DNA from: Ecdyonurus torrentis
Taxonomy: Eukaryota > Arthropoda > Insecta > Ephemeroptera > Heptageniidae
DNA: 64,000 nucleotides
Assembly (NCBI GenBank): GCA_949318235.1
Contig: OX439127.1
Location: 40,529,862 to 40,593,861, forward strand
Direction of reading: 5' to 3'
Shown here: positions 42,393-62,653 of the stretch, in pieces
Numbering within the stretch: position 1 is the first letter of the stretch
Layout of the letters: the number at the start of each line of letters is the position of its first letter
Program-made: the position numbers and the translations under genes
Notes under the pieces: generated by a model
What the model was told of the DNA's origin: nothing
Databases searched by the model: none
Seen by the model: only the letters and a program-made list of their open reading frames with translations

Positions 42393-43818
42393 GCAGAAGA
42401 AAGACAATTCTGACGCATAGTTATTATTATTATTTTTTTTCAAACTCAACAATTTCTCATGTAATTTCAATACTTGTAATATTTGTACCATTGACGTTTA
42501 ATTTGTCTAACAGTAAACGTGTGAAAATTGAACCTAAACTACTAATACCAAATAAAAAATTATAAAAATAACAGAAATGAAATCAACTAATTTCAAAGTA
42601 AAAAAAAAAAAAAAAAAGATTTAAAAATATTGCAGTTTTTTTTTAATAAACTTTCCTTCGTAAAAATAATTTACAATCTCTTTAAAACACATACTTTTTT
42701 TGGTATAATAACAAACCAAATTCAAGCTGCTGATTCGAGTGTTAATTTTTTTTTATAATACAAAAGTTACAAAAAAAAAAAAAAAAAAAATTATCCCTTA
42801 ACAATTTAATTAAATATATTTTAATAGTAAAAATTATTAAATTGTATACATTTCTTATTAACACTAAATTAAAAGTCTATTATATAATTGTTTTAAAAGC
42901 AAGCAGCATACATAATATCGGGCAATGCATGCGCTGATCAAGCTGTCAGAAAAAAAAAATTGTCTATACTATAAAGAGAGTAGCAACGAGCAACGAGCGA
43001 GCGGCATACAGACAGAAGGCCCGCGGACAAAAGGCCCTACGACAAAAGACCCTACCCGTGCGCCGCTCGCCGATAAGCTTTACCTGTGCGCACAGCCAGG
43101 ACCTTTTGTCCGAGGGCCTTTTGTCCGCGGACCTTCTGTCAGACATTCGAGCGAGCAGCAGCCAGGTAAAGTTTATAATATTACCTATACTCCTATACAT
43201 ACTATTTTATTTCCCCTCCTATCGCCTACTTTATCGACTCAGTAACGCATCGATTACATTTTAATCGCAAAATTGAACAATTTTAAAACACTATCATTAA
43301 AATTCGAGATATACAATAACAGTGACAAAATTACCCGTAGTACATAGGATGTATTTTACACTAGCGCTGTTAAAAAAATCTCACTTCTTAATTTTAAAGT
43401 TACAGCGTTTTAAGAACATTCGCAAACGTCACTTTTATAGGTCAACCAGTGTACATTGCAAACTTTTTTTTGGCACTTCCAAAAAATAGACAATCTGAAG
43501 ATATTTTTACTCGCAATATGTTCAGATCTATCTTTAATAATAACAAAGATGCAGAGGCTCAAAGTTAACACGTGGCTCAAAAGTTGAAAAAAATATCATA
43601 AAAACACGACGTCGCGGGACGTTTTAATTAGTTGCACGTACAAATTTTAAACAAAAAATACTATATTAAATTGAGTTGTAGAAAACAAAATTTGACAATC
43701 AATGAATTTTTTTGTGACAATGTCCCACCAGCGAGTGCAATGGGGTGGTTGCTAGAAGAAAGCTACAAACATAATAATAAAGAGATCCTGTAAGGCTTAA
43801 AGTCAATCCCAGGAACGA
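42393..43818 (-). repeat. Right arm of long-TIR element
   Basis: Reverse complement of the left arm, interrupted at 43002-43147 by a small palindromic MITE. Confidence 0.9.
43002..43147. mobile_element. 146-bp palindromic MITE nested in the right arm
   Basis: The insertion is absent from the left arm, so its borders are set by comparison. CGAGCGAG occurs on both sides (42994-43001 and 43148-43155) but once in the empty site, an 8-bp target duplication as made by hAT-type transposons. Inside, GACAGAAGG, GCGGACAAAAGG and GGACAAAAG modules read inward from both ends as inverted repeats around a centre near 43075. The extreme ends pair less well. No coding capacity. Confidence 0.8.
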
Positions 43819-43826
43819 TATGTTAT
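43819..43826. repeat. Right copy of TATGTTAT flanking the long-TIR element
   Basis: Directly abuts the right arm end and is identical to 40510-40517. The sequence beyond (TTCAAATTTACG) is not the continuation of the 4,535-bp unit. Confidence 0.5.
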
Positions 43827-46780
<2,954 letters not shown>

Positions 46781-46790
46781 ATATATATAC

Positions 46791-46868
<78 letters not shown>
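46781..46868. repeat. (TA)n microsatellite
   Basis: About 88 bp of TA with one ACATATAT interruption near the left end. Confidence 0.95.
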
Positions 46869-46872
<4 letters not shown>

Positions 46873-47365
46873 CACATGCAGTCAATTCTCTCGCACTGCT
46901 TATGTCTATTATAATAAATAATACGCCAAGTGTATTATATGTGAAAATCCAATATTCAATTATTATCATTTTTCATAATAATACAAAAAGTGACAATTGA
47001 ATTTAAAACTGTAAAAGTCGGAAATGAAATAATATCGCCATTGCAGTTATATCGGCATAAAACAAACTTGTTTATTTACTTTGAAGTGGAAGCCATAGGA
47101 AATTTCATTTGATATTAACCGTGGTATATGAAACGGCTTTCACATAAAAGTTGTTGGGTGCATGTATAGAGTACACTACTCAATCCCTATGGATTGTTGT
47201 AAAATAAAAATATTCCGTGGCTCGCTCAACTCGCTACAACTTTCATTATTATAAAGAACCACAACTGGAGCACAAATATTTTTTTTATAATGAGTATTTA
47301 ACTTTATATTCGTCCGTCCAGTTGTTATGAGTGTTTACACCACACAAAATTTTATATTATTAAAA

Positions 47366-47401
<36 letters not shown>

Positions 47402-47957
47402 AAGTTATATTTTTATAACAACTTGGTGTTTAGTATTCTGCATTGTTGTAACTCATGATAAATACTTAACATTTTTCAAAAAATTACACAAATAGATATT
47501 ATACTAGCAAATTGTATAATATATAATATTTTGTGTTGTCTTGTGTAAGTTGTGATGATGCTCCGAAATAGAGCAACACCCTTGCAATCCTTGATGCTAC
47601 TTCAGAGCACTTGTCTAGTAAAAATTATTCAAGTGTAACTTTTGGATCATAATTCTAACGATACTGTTGAGTACAAACTGCATGTTTTTACAAATCGTAA
47701 TAATTGCAACAACCCTTGCAGGAAAAAAAAAAAAAAAAAAAAAAGTCAACTTAAGCTTTCCCCCCAGTTGATGCAGTTTGTGGTAAGGTAGCACGTTTGT
47801 TTGCATCAGGAGGATCGATAAATGGAGCATAATGAGTTTGAGATGCTGTCTAGGAATGCGATAAGTTAGTGGAGTGGTAGTCAAGGAGCCTATGCGCCAA
47901 TAAATCACATGTAGGTTAGGTATAGTATAGGCTAGGTATAGGGGAGGCGAGCTGCGT

Positions 47958-47960
<3 letters not shown>
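46869..47960. other. AT-rich non-coding stretch
   Basis: No gene. It holds a ~29-bp T run (about 47370-47399) and an A run (about 47723-47744). Confidence 0.55.

Positions 47961-48048
<88 letters not shown>
47961..48048. repeat. (GA)n microsatellite
   Basis: Pure GA array of about 88 bp. A minus-strand frame reads it as Ser/Leu and is not a gene. Confidence 0.97.
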
Positions 48049-48049
<1 letters not shown>

Positions 48050-50111
48050 GAGCCCCAGTCGTACACTATGGCAATCTTGGTCTTCTCTTATCACAGAGAA
48101 ACAGAGAAGTGATTATGAAATCAGTTTTGATAATATTTAATATTTTAAATCATAATCATTATTTTCTTGTTTCGCTAATTGTTACTGGACACCTGTTTTG
48201 ATGAAACAAGTTATAATTAAAAAAAAAATGGTACTGTATTTCTATAGTAAAAATGAATGCAGTAGCTTTTATTTGAACCCATTATAATTTTATTATTATT
48301 ATTATTATTATTATTTAGTGTATTATTCAAGAACGAAAATACTTATCTAACCTTCCCCCCCCCCCCCCCCCTCAATAAAAAGCTTAGTCCACCCTCAACA
48401 CGGGATTAAAATGTGATATATCATATAAGTGGCTCATTTTTAAGTGGCGCCACAAAAAGAGTTGAGTGAAAGAGAATTATATATATAATAACAATGTATT
48501 TTTAATACAAGGCAAGGCTTGGAAAAAATTGCAAGTCATGGAAAGTTTGAACGCTGCTTCATATTGATTATAGAAAGTCAATATCGTTTATTATAATCAC
48601 ACTCATTAATATGTAAAATAATGCAGGAAATGTATTTTTATCTGGCGTGCTATACGGGTGAATATTTATCGCTAACAAGATTGCAAGCTGGACATATAGC
48701 CAGCAATTGATTGCTTCTTACATAGCACCAAAGTGACACTCGATTTTCCCTAAATTGTCCGCTGCTACAGAAAACTCTCCCCTTATCGCACACATGTCTA
48801 TAAAATAAGAAAAGGGAGAGCAAAGTACAATCCTGGACCGAATAAAAGACAATCGATTTAACGTGAGCTACTGTACCCTTCTCAGGCAACACTAAACCAA
48901 CACTAAAAATGACATTAATACTTCGATAATTGAAGAAATAACAAAGTTTGACGAGCGTGTTATATTTTTATTGCGAAAATACATAAAACTTTTGGGCTTC
49001 TTAATTGATATTGAAAGGGTAAATTCTTAAACTTATACAATCAAGTTGTTGTTGTTGTTGTTGTTTTAGTTGACATAGGGCAACATTTTAATGCAAGTCA
49101 AGGCTATAAATTTAAACTCAATCGTGGATCTTTTTGTAAGGGGAAAGCAATAAAAGACGAGATATAAAACAATCCTTTTAATGTTAATATTTATATATAG
49201 TTAAAATTATTATCTGCGCCTACGTATGTTGATAAATAATTAAAAAAATAAAAAACTTTTAAAATTATATATACAGTATATATTTTCTTTTCGTACATTT
49301 GCAGACTAATTATAAATCCACAAAAAAATTAAAAACATACATTGAGCAATAAAATTCATTGATTACAAAAGTTGTAGTTTAAATTTCAAAATTAATGACG
49401 CAATAATTATTGTAATTAACGTTTACGGTCGTAAAAAAAAAAAAAAAAAAAAAGAAAAAAAAAGTAAATTCAACGGCAATTATATCATTTAGCATACATT
49501 TTACCATTGGAAATTTGTGAATTATTATATGATCTGCAACATACTTATTACACTATGCAGCGTAATTGTTATTTAATATTTGAAACGTATGAAGTTATGA
49601 ATCAGAATAAATGGTGCTGAAATCAGGCTATAGCATAATTATTTCTTCTTGTCGGTGTATGTATAATGAAATAATAATGCAGCCAAGGCAAGTACACTTC
49701 AATTGTTATCATTTTATGAATATGGTTCTTAGCTTTTATGTATTTTGTTTTGTTTTGTTTCATGTAAAGTAAAAAATTGAAATGTATTCAATAAATCAAT
49801 ATAACAATACTATTAATAATAATAGTAATAGGCCTATTGTAGGAAATATGAATTTTTTAAGACAGTGTTTAGGTGTGCGGTGCTACTGAAAACTTCAACA
49901 CCTTGGATCTATTGCCGCTTTTTCATGTGGACTAAACTTTGTACTTTTCCTCGTCTTAACAAATGAGAAGCAACTTAATTTAAAAAGCGAGAAAATAAAA
50001 TGTGATTCTCTCTCTCTCTCTCTCCTTCTAGCTAACAATGATGAATTTAACACAAAAGAAAAAGCTTTATAGAGTTTGCAAGGCAAAACTTTTGAACCTC
50101 ATATAACGTTG

Positions 50112-50112
<1 letters not shown>
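48049..50112. other. AT-rich non-coding stretch
   Basis: No gene. It contains (ATT)n (about 48289-48315), a 17-bp C run (48355-48371), (GTT)n (about 49047-49065), an A run (about 49434-49462) and a short (CT)n (about 50007-50023). Confidence 0.6.
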
Positions 50113-50146
<34 letters not shown>

Positions 50147-50156
50147 CCACACACAC

Positions 50157-50250
<94 letters not shown>
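50113..50250. repeat. Compound (TA)n(CA)n(TA)n array
   Basis: TA at 50113-50141, a brief CA run, then about 90 bp of TA. Confidence 0.96.
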
Positions 50251-50540
50251 CTGAATGACTTTTACTCATCGAACTTGTCAATCGATCTTTTTCTCTTTCA
50301 CGTCTTGTTAAAACAGAAGGCAGTATATAGCGAGCGTACCCGCCTCGTCCCGCTCCGATATTATCTTCAATTTGTTGTATGTGGCTGACTGCACCTCTTT
50401 CTCGCATGCTTACTGTATACGAGGCCAGCACGCGCCTAGCTCAATCATGTCATTTCCTCACCTCTGGCTGCCTAATCACAAATAGCCAAAGTACCCAATT
50501 ATAACACGCCCAAAGCCATGCAAGACAGAAATAAAATCAC
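50251..50540. other. GC-richer patch beside a (TA)n array
   Basis: This ~290-bp segment is clearly less AT-rich than its surroundings, with AGCGAGCGTACCCGCCTCG and GGCCAGCACGCGCCTAGC. No frame, RNA gene or repeat homology inside the window is recognised. Confidence 0.4.
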
Positions 50541-55539
<4,999 letters not shown>

Positions 55540-57307
55540 AAATTTTAAATATTCCTGATAAACACGATTTCAAATCCTAACAATTATTTACAGTAACTCT
55601 TTTTTTTTAACATAAAATAAAATTTTAGTCTGAAGAACATTAAAATTTATTATGAATGGCTGTTAATGGGGATGAAATAATTATTGTTTATATTATTCCA
55701 TTACCCTAAAACACGTAAAGGTGTGTTTAAATTTCTCCTGCCTCATGGAGCAGTAAAACACGATGGTCCCACAATGTTAAAGAGGTTAAGTCAGAGATTC
55801 ATAAGCTTTTCCCGCAAAACCTGTGATTGGCTAGCGCGATCCACTAATAAGGCACTTTTGTCTTGGTTTAAATACTGATTTTTTTTCCAGCGAATTGTAT
55901 ATATATCTTGATTATGCAAGAATTAAGTTTCGTTTGCATTTAAAACTATTTAAAAAAAAAAACAAAAAAAAAAAAAAAAACGTGATGACTCGTTTCCCCA
56001 TGTATTGTTATGGACAATAAGCACTCATGTCTCTTAGCTTCTCTGCATCCCTATGAATATGAAGGGACGCACATTGGCTTCAATGAATCTCTTTCAACAA
56101 TGAAATTTTGATATCTTTAATTATTGATTACTTACTGAGATTATATTTCATGTCAAAAAAAATGAAGAGTGGCACGTACTTTCTATTGAGTCGAATTCGT
56201 GTTGAGCATGCTACTATAGCTATTCAATAATGTAAATTTTAAAATGTGCACTATCAACCAATTATTACACAAAAAATATATATGAGAAAAAAATTATAAA
56301 GGTCATTGGAATAATAATAGTTAAAAAAATAAACATTAATTATTAAACTCTTAACAAACCAATGAAATAACAGTAATTTATTTAAATTCAATACTAAATA
56401 ATTTTTTTATATATTATGCATATTGATGAAATTTGTTATTTACCAGCAGTTGTGGCAAATATATCAATGTATAAATTATTTAATTCGGTGATTATACTTT
56501 TTATTAGAGTTGAAAGGTTAACTGCTTGCAGGCTTGCCTATAACTAATGTTTATATATAATGTGGGATGTTAATAAAATTAAAATAAAGCATTGCATCTA
56601 TGGATTGTATTCATTGACAATATACAGTACACGAAAGTTTTCTTCATTATTTATTATTATTTATTTCTTTAAAAAATACTACGCGAGTTACATTTTATTT
56701 GATAAGCAAGAAGTGTCCCCTTCACACGACTATAGTTTTGTTTTCTTGCAATACTTGAAGCAGGGGATTAACCAAATAGGATCACATTTAAGACAGCTTC
56801 GTTCCCTCAAGGCATCAGCTTTTCAAAAGATTAAAGAGCTTTAATAAAGTTATGAGACGACTCAAAATTTGGCTTGTTATATTTGAAACTTTAATTTTGT
56901 TTTTCTGTCTGGTTAAAGGTGTCACAAACAATGCATATTTTATTATAAATTACAAGAAAGTAAGACTATAAATAGGCAAGAAAAATTAGCAAGTATATTG
57001 ATTAATTTGTTTTGAAATGTACTGTCTGCATAGTTTAACTTATGCACTTTTTTGAGAAGAGCGTAAATGTGGAAACACACAGCATTTTATTCCTCAATAA
57101 AAACAATTCAAATTTACTGGAATCTTGATTTTTTATTGCAGAACATAACTTTAGTTTTTATTTCACGTTAAATATTTTATTTGTAAAAACTAGTTACTAT
57201 TCTCTCAGCAGTTTCAAATTTTATAAATAAATAATAAAATAATTGGATTTATTGCCAAGAAAAAAAATTGACCCGATATGTGAAATTGTTGTGCTGAAAG
57301 CCTACCT
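55540..57307. other. AT-rich stretch with a promoter-like patch
   Basis: A GC-richer stretch at about 55700-55880 has ATTGG (an inverted CCAAT box) followed about 40 bp later by TTTAAATA. A transcription start there is possible but unsupported by any downstream frame. An A-rich run lies at about 55951-55980. Confidence 0.4.
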
Positions 57308-57880
57308 ATGAAATTTGCAGGCGCACTCGCCAAACCCTGTCTAAAAAATCAGTTAAAATTTGTTAGTAAAAATCTGTTTTGCTTTTTTATTCAGAAAGGT
57401 ACACGTAATGATGTATTGCAAATTTACTCCAACTCGTCACCATCAATAGCAGAGCTACTCGCTGCCGCAAAGCGAGGGAAAAAAATGATGCAAGCACGTG
57501 GGCTCAGGCAAAACTTTGTCCACCTTCTTCGTGTGTGCCTCACAAACTTTTTATACATATTTTTTCCTCGCATCTTTTTATGGTTATTTTTTTTCTTTTC
57601 ACACGTCCTTCGCATTAGTCTTCGGTCTTATCAATGCTCTCTCTCTCTCTGTCTCTGTCTCTCTCTCTTTTTCTCTTTCTCTCTCTCTCTCTATCTCAAA
57701 CACACTTTCCAATGCCTCAATGTCTCTTTCACTTTTCTGAATTCAGTCAAAAAAATTTATTTTCATATTGACGTAAAAAAAAAAAAAAAAAAAAAACGTT
57801 TCTAAAGTAATGCGCAGCAAGTATTCTATGTTACACACATCATGATTCGTCCCTTTTATTGGTCCAAGATGAACGTTGTG

Positions 57881-57887
<7 letters not shown>
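57308..57887. other. Low-complexity (CT)n and poly-A stretch
   Basis: Contains (CT)n (about 57635-57692) and an A run (about 57776-57796). The 165-codon ATG frame over it (57308-57805) has a mixed N-terminal ~70 residues, but its second half is translated CT repeat and poly-Lys, so I do not call it a gene. Confidence 0.55.

Positions 57888-57930
<43 letters not shown>
57887..57930. repeat. (GA)n microsatellite
   Basis: Pure GA array of about 44 bp. Confidence 0.95.
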
Positions 57931-57931
<1 letters not shown>

Positions 57932-58908
57932 AGATGGTATAAAATATCGTTTGAATTCTATCAAGTGTGCAACGAGATAAAAAGCGAGCGCTAAATCACG
58001 TTGCTTGGCTTTGCTCTACTGGGTAGTCTCTACTCTCAATACATACATACATTTTTAGCTCCCAATCGTTTACATTTAGGGACAAACATAACAAACAATT
58101 TTAACTTTCACTTCAAAATACCATAGCTATTCTTCTTATTTTATTTATATGCTCACATTATATTTTACTGTAAAATAAATTTTGAAACAAAACATTTTGC
58201 CGCATTCAATTGAAATTGTGTATGAGTCACAAAAACTATTAATTTCCATAGTTATCTTCTTGCAAAAATATATCATTTTTGTAAAAGAAGCAAATATTTA
58301 TGTATACGAATTTATTTTGTTATTGATTATTCTATATAGATTTAGATGAGTAACGCGCATGGGAATAATTGAGGGATTAAGGAGCGTATATATGCGTTAT
58401 ATGGGGTAGCGACAAAGCTAAAGTAAACAAGCAAATAATAAATAAAATAATAAAAACCGCAAAGTACATAATGTTGATATTGTTCCACTGTTGAACAAAA
58501 CTTGCTTGATGTTTCAGTTTCAACAGCCCACTTTTCAATAGAGAATTGATTCTTAAAATTGTCTACTCTTAAGCTGCAAACTACACAAACAACTACAAGT
58601 GTATTTATGATGACAAAATACGATCAAATTGATTGATTTCCCAGCTAACGAATTCATTTGTTATTGAGAAATTTTAATTAAAAGCTTATACAATTTAAAA
58701 CACTGAGCAATAAAAGGATCCAGATAAGTACTCAAATGTGAACCTTTTTAAAAAATATATATCTTTCTCAATATCAAATTTGTCTGTTTTTCTAAAGAAA
58801 AAAAAACTTTTCTTTTTTCAAACAACTCTTTCTCAATAAATATTTTTTATTATTACAAATTTTTGATTCAATGTTCTGTAGAGTATGAAATACATTTTAG
58901 TTTTAGTG
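57931..58908. other. AT-rich non-coding stretch
   Basis: Nothing recognisable on either strand. Confidence 0.55.
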
Positions 58909-58947
<39 letters not shown>

Positions 58948-58973
58948 TCTCTCTCTCATACACACACACACAT
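58909..58973. repeat. (CT)n(CA)n microsatellite
   Basis: About 48 bp of CT with one GT interruption, then a short CA run. Confidence 0.95.
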
Positions 58974-61900
58974 ATTATGTTATGACAAAAAAAGGACTGA
59001 TATAAATTTGCGGAAATAAATAAAATTATTTATATATGAAAGTAATGCAATGAAAAAGCTTTTAGTCAGAAATAACGTGAGGCTTGCTGGTAGAAACCTA
59101 ATGAGAACTCTACTTCGCATTGAGATCCATAGTTTTGTTTCAATTTTATATATAGAACATTTACAAAGACAATTTTGGAAAATTAAATTTTCGCACAAGC
59201 AACACATGTTACAGTTCCAAATTGAATTGTTTGGCATTTTGATTGACAACCCTCAATATTAGTATATTTTCTTAGCTTTGTCGACTGATGATGCTGACTA
59301 TTATTATTTGACATGCAATTTTTATATTATTATTATATTTGAAAATTCTATTGTGTTGACCTATGAGGTTTTTGCATGTACAAAAATTGAATTTATTGCT
59401 GTTAGATAAATAATATTGATTAGGTTTATAGTCTTGATGCAAATAAATTTGCGGTATACTTGCATGACAAAGACTTATCATATTCAAAAACTCCGTTGTT
59501 TGATACTGTTCTGCAATTATTTGTCGATAATAAATTATTTTTGTATTTAAATAACATATGCTTAGGAAATTTGAAATGTATAACACGTTTTTTTCTAACT
59601 GACTTTGTCAATTAAAAACATTTTTACATCGTGTTGAAATTTTTAAACTTATAGAGTTGCTATTAGACATTGGATAGAATTAAATATATACATATAAACA
59701 CAAACACAAAATTGTGTTCAACAATACATGAGTGAAATAAATTACGTAATTCATGCCAAATTTATATCACATAGCGTATAAATGTTGCTACTTTGAATTT
59801 GCATAAACATTATGCTGTACCAGGATTAAAATCTCTACAGCAGAGACTATAAGGTTTATAGTAGAAGTATGAAAACAATTAAGAAATATTGCAAATATAA
59901 AAATGTTTCTTTCCACAAAATTAGAGTTATAAGACATTATAACTGACGATTAGAACTTGTTCATATCATATCATGAAATACTTTTTAAAAATACTTAGCT
60001 ATATCATCCAATTTATCTAATACAAAGTTCTTATTCTATATATAAAGTTAGAGTAAATTATGTAATGCACATATTTATTTTCTTAATACACCTTAAGAAT
60101 TGCAAGAAAAAAAAAAAAAAAAAAAAAAAAAAACTCCAACGAAGAGACTAAGGTTTGTTTATAGTATAGAGTAGAAGAGTATACGTATACTCTTGTTTCT
60201 AGTTTATAGTAGAAAAAGGAAAACAAAGTAATCTTGCAAATACAAAATGTTTCTATACACATAGTTTCACAAGACAATAAGAATGACGATTATTACACAG
60301 TCACTCCATTTATATTTTGCATAATTATTACGTAATTCATGTGTATGCAAAATTGCAAAGTATCGTATGCTCTCATAGCAGTGTGTTATAGTGTGTATAT
60401 TGTGTATGTATTATAATGTTATAATTGTTATAGTTATAATATTAAGTTAAATATATGGTATGACGTTTAATGCAATTATTTTGTGTGAGTACTAAAGTAG
60501 AGTGGCTTGAAGCAATGTACAGTACACATACACAGTGTGTATGTACTTACACTTTGCAGTGCAGTATTGTGTTTAATTGTTTGTGCGTCTCTCTTCGTGT
60601 GCTTCTATTGTCTTGCTTTGCTCTTGTGTGGCTTCAAAGCAAAAAAAAAATAATAATAATAATAATAAAATAAAAAAATGCACTATACGTTCATGAATTA
60701 AGTTTCAGTATCATATATTAAGTACTTCTTGCACCGTCAAAATGGTTACATAACCATTTTGTTTACTCATGCAATACATTTTCATAGTATAGGTGTCCAA
60801 GAAGAATGTTTGATTAATAGTAACAACGAGTTACATAGCTTTGGTCTAGTCATGTGTACAATTGATATAAAAGAAGCAATGTTAATTGAAACAAAAGTTT
60901 ATCAATTAGTCGGAAAAGAGTTTCCATTAAAAACCAAAAATGTAAGCATGATATATATATCAATAAAATTTTATAATTTAGAAACATTATTTTATTTTGG
61001 AAAAGCAGACTATGGTGATTTTTTATATAGTTTTTTAACCTAAGCAATTATTTCAACTAATAACCTATCTTAATAAATAATAACTAACTATTTTTTTTGT
61101 AATTTTAATTTAATTGTAGTTTATAAAAACAATCACGTTCTGTACTTATATAAATATATAACGTTATAGTTGGAAATGAAAGTTGAATAACTGGAAAAAT
61201 TGATTGATGCTATAATAAAAAATATAGGCTAATTAGAGGTTCTTAGTTAAAAGATAACAAAAGTTGAAATTGTACATATAGATGTCGTCCATCCCCTTAA
61301 TGTAATTCGACACGAATATAAAAAGATACTTAATTAGGTAAGACGAACTTATAAATATTATATTTAAATATTTACCATATTTCCTCAACACGAAGCTGAC
61401 ATGGGAAAATTGATAGCAATTGAGATTTAACTTGCAAAATATCGATCAACTTATGCAAACCATAATATATGACTAAATACTAAATATATCAATTTATAAT
61501 TTTAATTATTTATAACTAAAATCGAACACGATAAAAATCTTCTATAGCGATTAATGTCATACAATCTGTCTAACCATATCAATCGAATAATGGATTTCAA
61601 TCCAAATTAATGGCATAGATAAAAGTACATGAGATTGAAATTATAACGCCTTTTGCTCAATGATACAAGTTTGCATGACAATTTCGGTGCCACTTCGCTA
61701 CCTAATACTGCACTGCGGTTTAACGCATTACCGCTTTGCTTTACTAATCTTTTCACAGATGGCGCGGGCTACTTCTTTACAATTTCACATTATCTAAATT
61801 AAGCAGGTTTTGACGTGTGTTAAATAATAATATCATACTTTTTATTTTACTTTACCAATGAGTGGCTATTTGCAATGACCAGTTAAACGAATGAGATTCA

Positions 61901-62594
61901 ACAAAAAAGTTTCCCGGGTGTCAAAGTAAAAGAGAGCCGGGACACAACGTTGGCAGAAAGTAACCTTTGTTATTTTTTATTTTTCTCTCTTTGTGCTGCT
62001 CGCTCGTACTCGGCACACATCACGTTCACTTTATTAACTCTATTGAAAATTAAATAAAACCGATTGATAATTAATAATTGATTGGCTCTCGTTAAAAGCG
62101 AATTACACACACTTTTTTTATAGAGTAATTTTATGTACTCGCTACCAACACTTTTTTTTTTTTTTTTTTTTTTTTTTTGTCATTCTTGTTTGACGTGATA
62201 AAAAGCACAAGTTGTTCATTTTTGTCGTCGTTGAAAAACTTTTTATAAATACTCTGTAATCCTATTTATTGTTATTATACTTAAAAAGAACTTGAATTTA
62301 AAGTGCAAAGGCTTAATTTATGTGCTTAAGAACTTGGATAAATAGTGACGGCAAAGAATGTTATCTTAATTCAGAATCATACTTACATGATGCTTTTTCT
62401 TCTCTCTCTCTCTCTCGCTCTCTCTCTCCATAATGAAAATAAATGAAAGTTTTATTTTTTCGCTTTATTGCAAGAAAAATAGTTTTGCGTTCTTCATATC
62501 AAATAATGAAAGTACTTTTTTGTAATTTGTTTTGTGCGTGTTTTGCTCACATTTCTTTAGTGCTGCCGTGACTGCATGGAATAACATAACAGGC

Positions 62595-62597
<3 letters not shown>
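58974..62597. other. AT-rich non-coding stretch
   Basis: No supported gene. It contains an A run (about 60106-60132), an (AAT)n (about 60650-60667), a ~26-bp T run (about 62152-62178) and a short (CT)n (about 62401-62428). The 104-codon frame at 60729-61043 starts with TTG and has no recognised domain. Confidence 0.5.

Positions 62598-62651
<54 letters not shown>
62598..62651. repeat. (CT)n microsatellite
   Basis: Pure CT array of about 54 bp. Confidence 0.96.

Positions 62652-62653
<2 letters not shown>

Larger units (their letters stand above)
40520..43818. mobile_element. 3.3-kb DNA element with ~1.26-kb terminal inverted repeats
   Basis: The left arm (40520-41782) begins TCGTTCCTGGGATTGAC and the right arm (42393-43818) ends GTCAATCCCAGGAACGA. 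They are collinear reverse complements over about 1.26 kb once a 154-bp insertion in the right arm is set aside. Outer parts are nearly identical; the innermost ~100 bp has more substitutions and indels. The ~610-bp centre contains a C run, a ~29-bp T run and a TTG-started frame (42053-42565) with no transposase-like motif. TATGTTAT borders both sides. A long-TIR, non-autonomous (foldback, hAT- or Mutator-like) DNA transposon fits. A segmental palindrome is the alternative. Confidence 0.82.

Noticed and set aside
42053..42565. 170-codon frame in the centre of the long-TIR element as a possible transposase
   Set aside because: It starts with TTG, is pyrimidine-rich low complexity and runs into the right arm; no DDE/DDD pattern or DNA-binding motif is seen.
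47615..48094. 159-codon minus-strand frame
   Set aside because: Its N-terminal part is translated (GA)n (Ser/Leu repeats) and it includes a poly-Phe run from an A/T tract; no domain is present.
57308..57805. 165-codon plus-strand frame starting with ATG
   Set aside because: The second half is translated (CT)n and poly-A; the first ~70 residues show no domain. Kept only as a note.
60729..61043. 104-codon frame with a protein-like translation
   Set aside because: It starts with TTG rather than ATG, has no recognisable domain and lies in AT-rich sequence without splice signals I could support.
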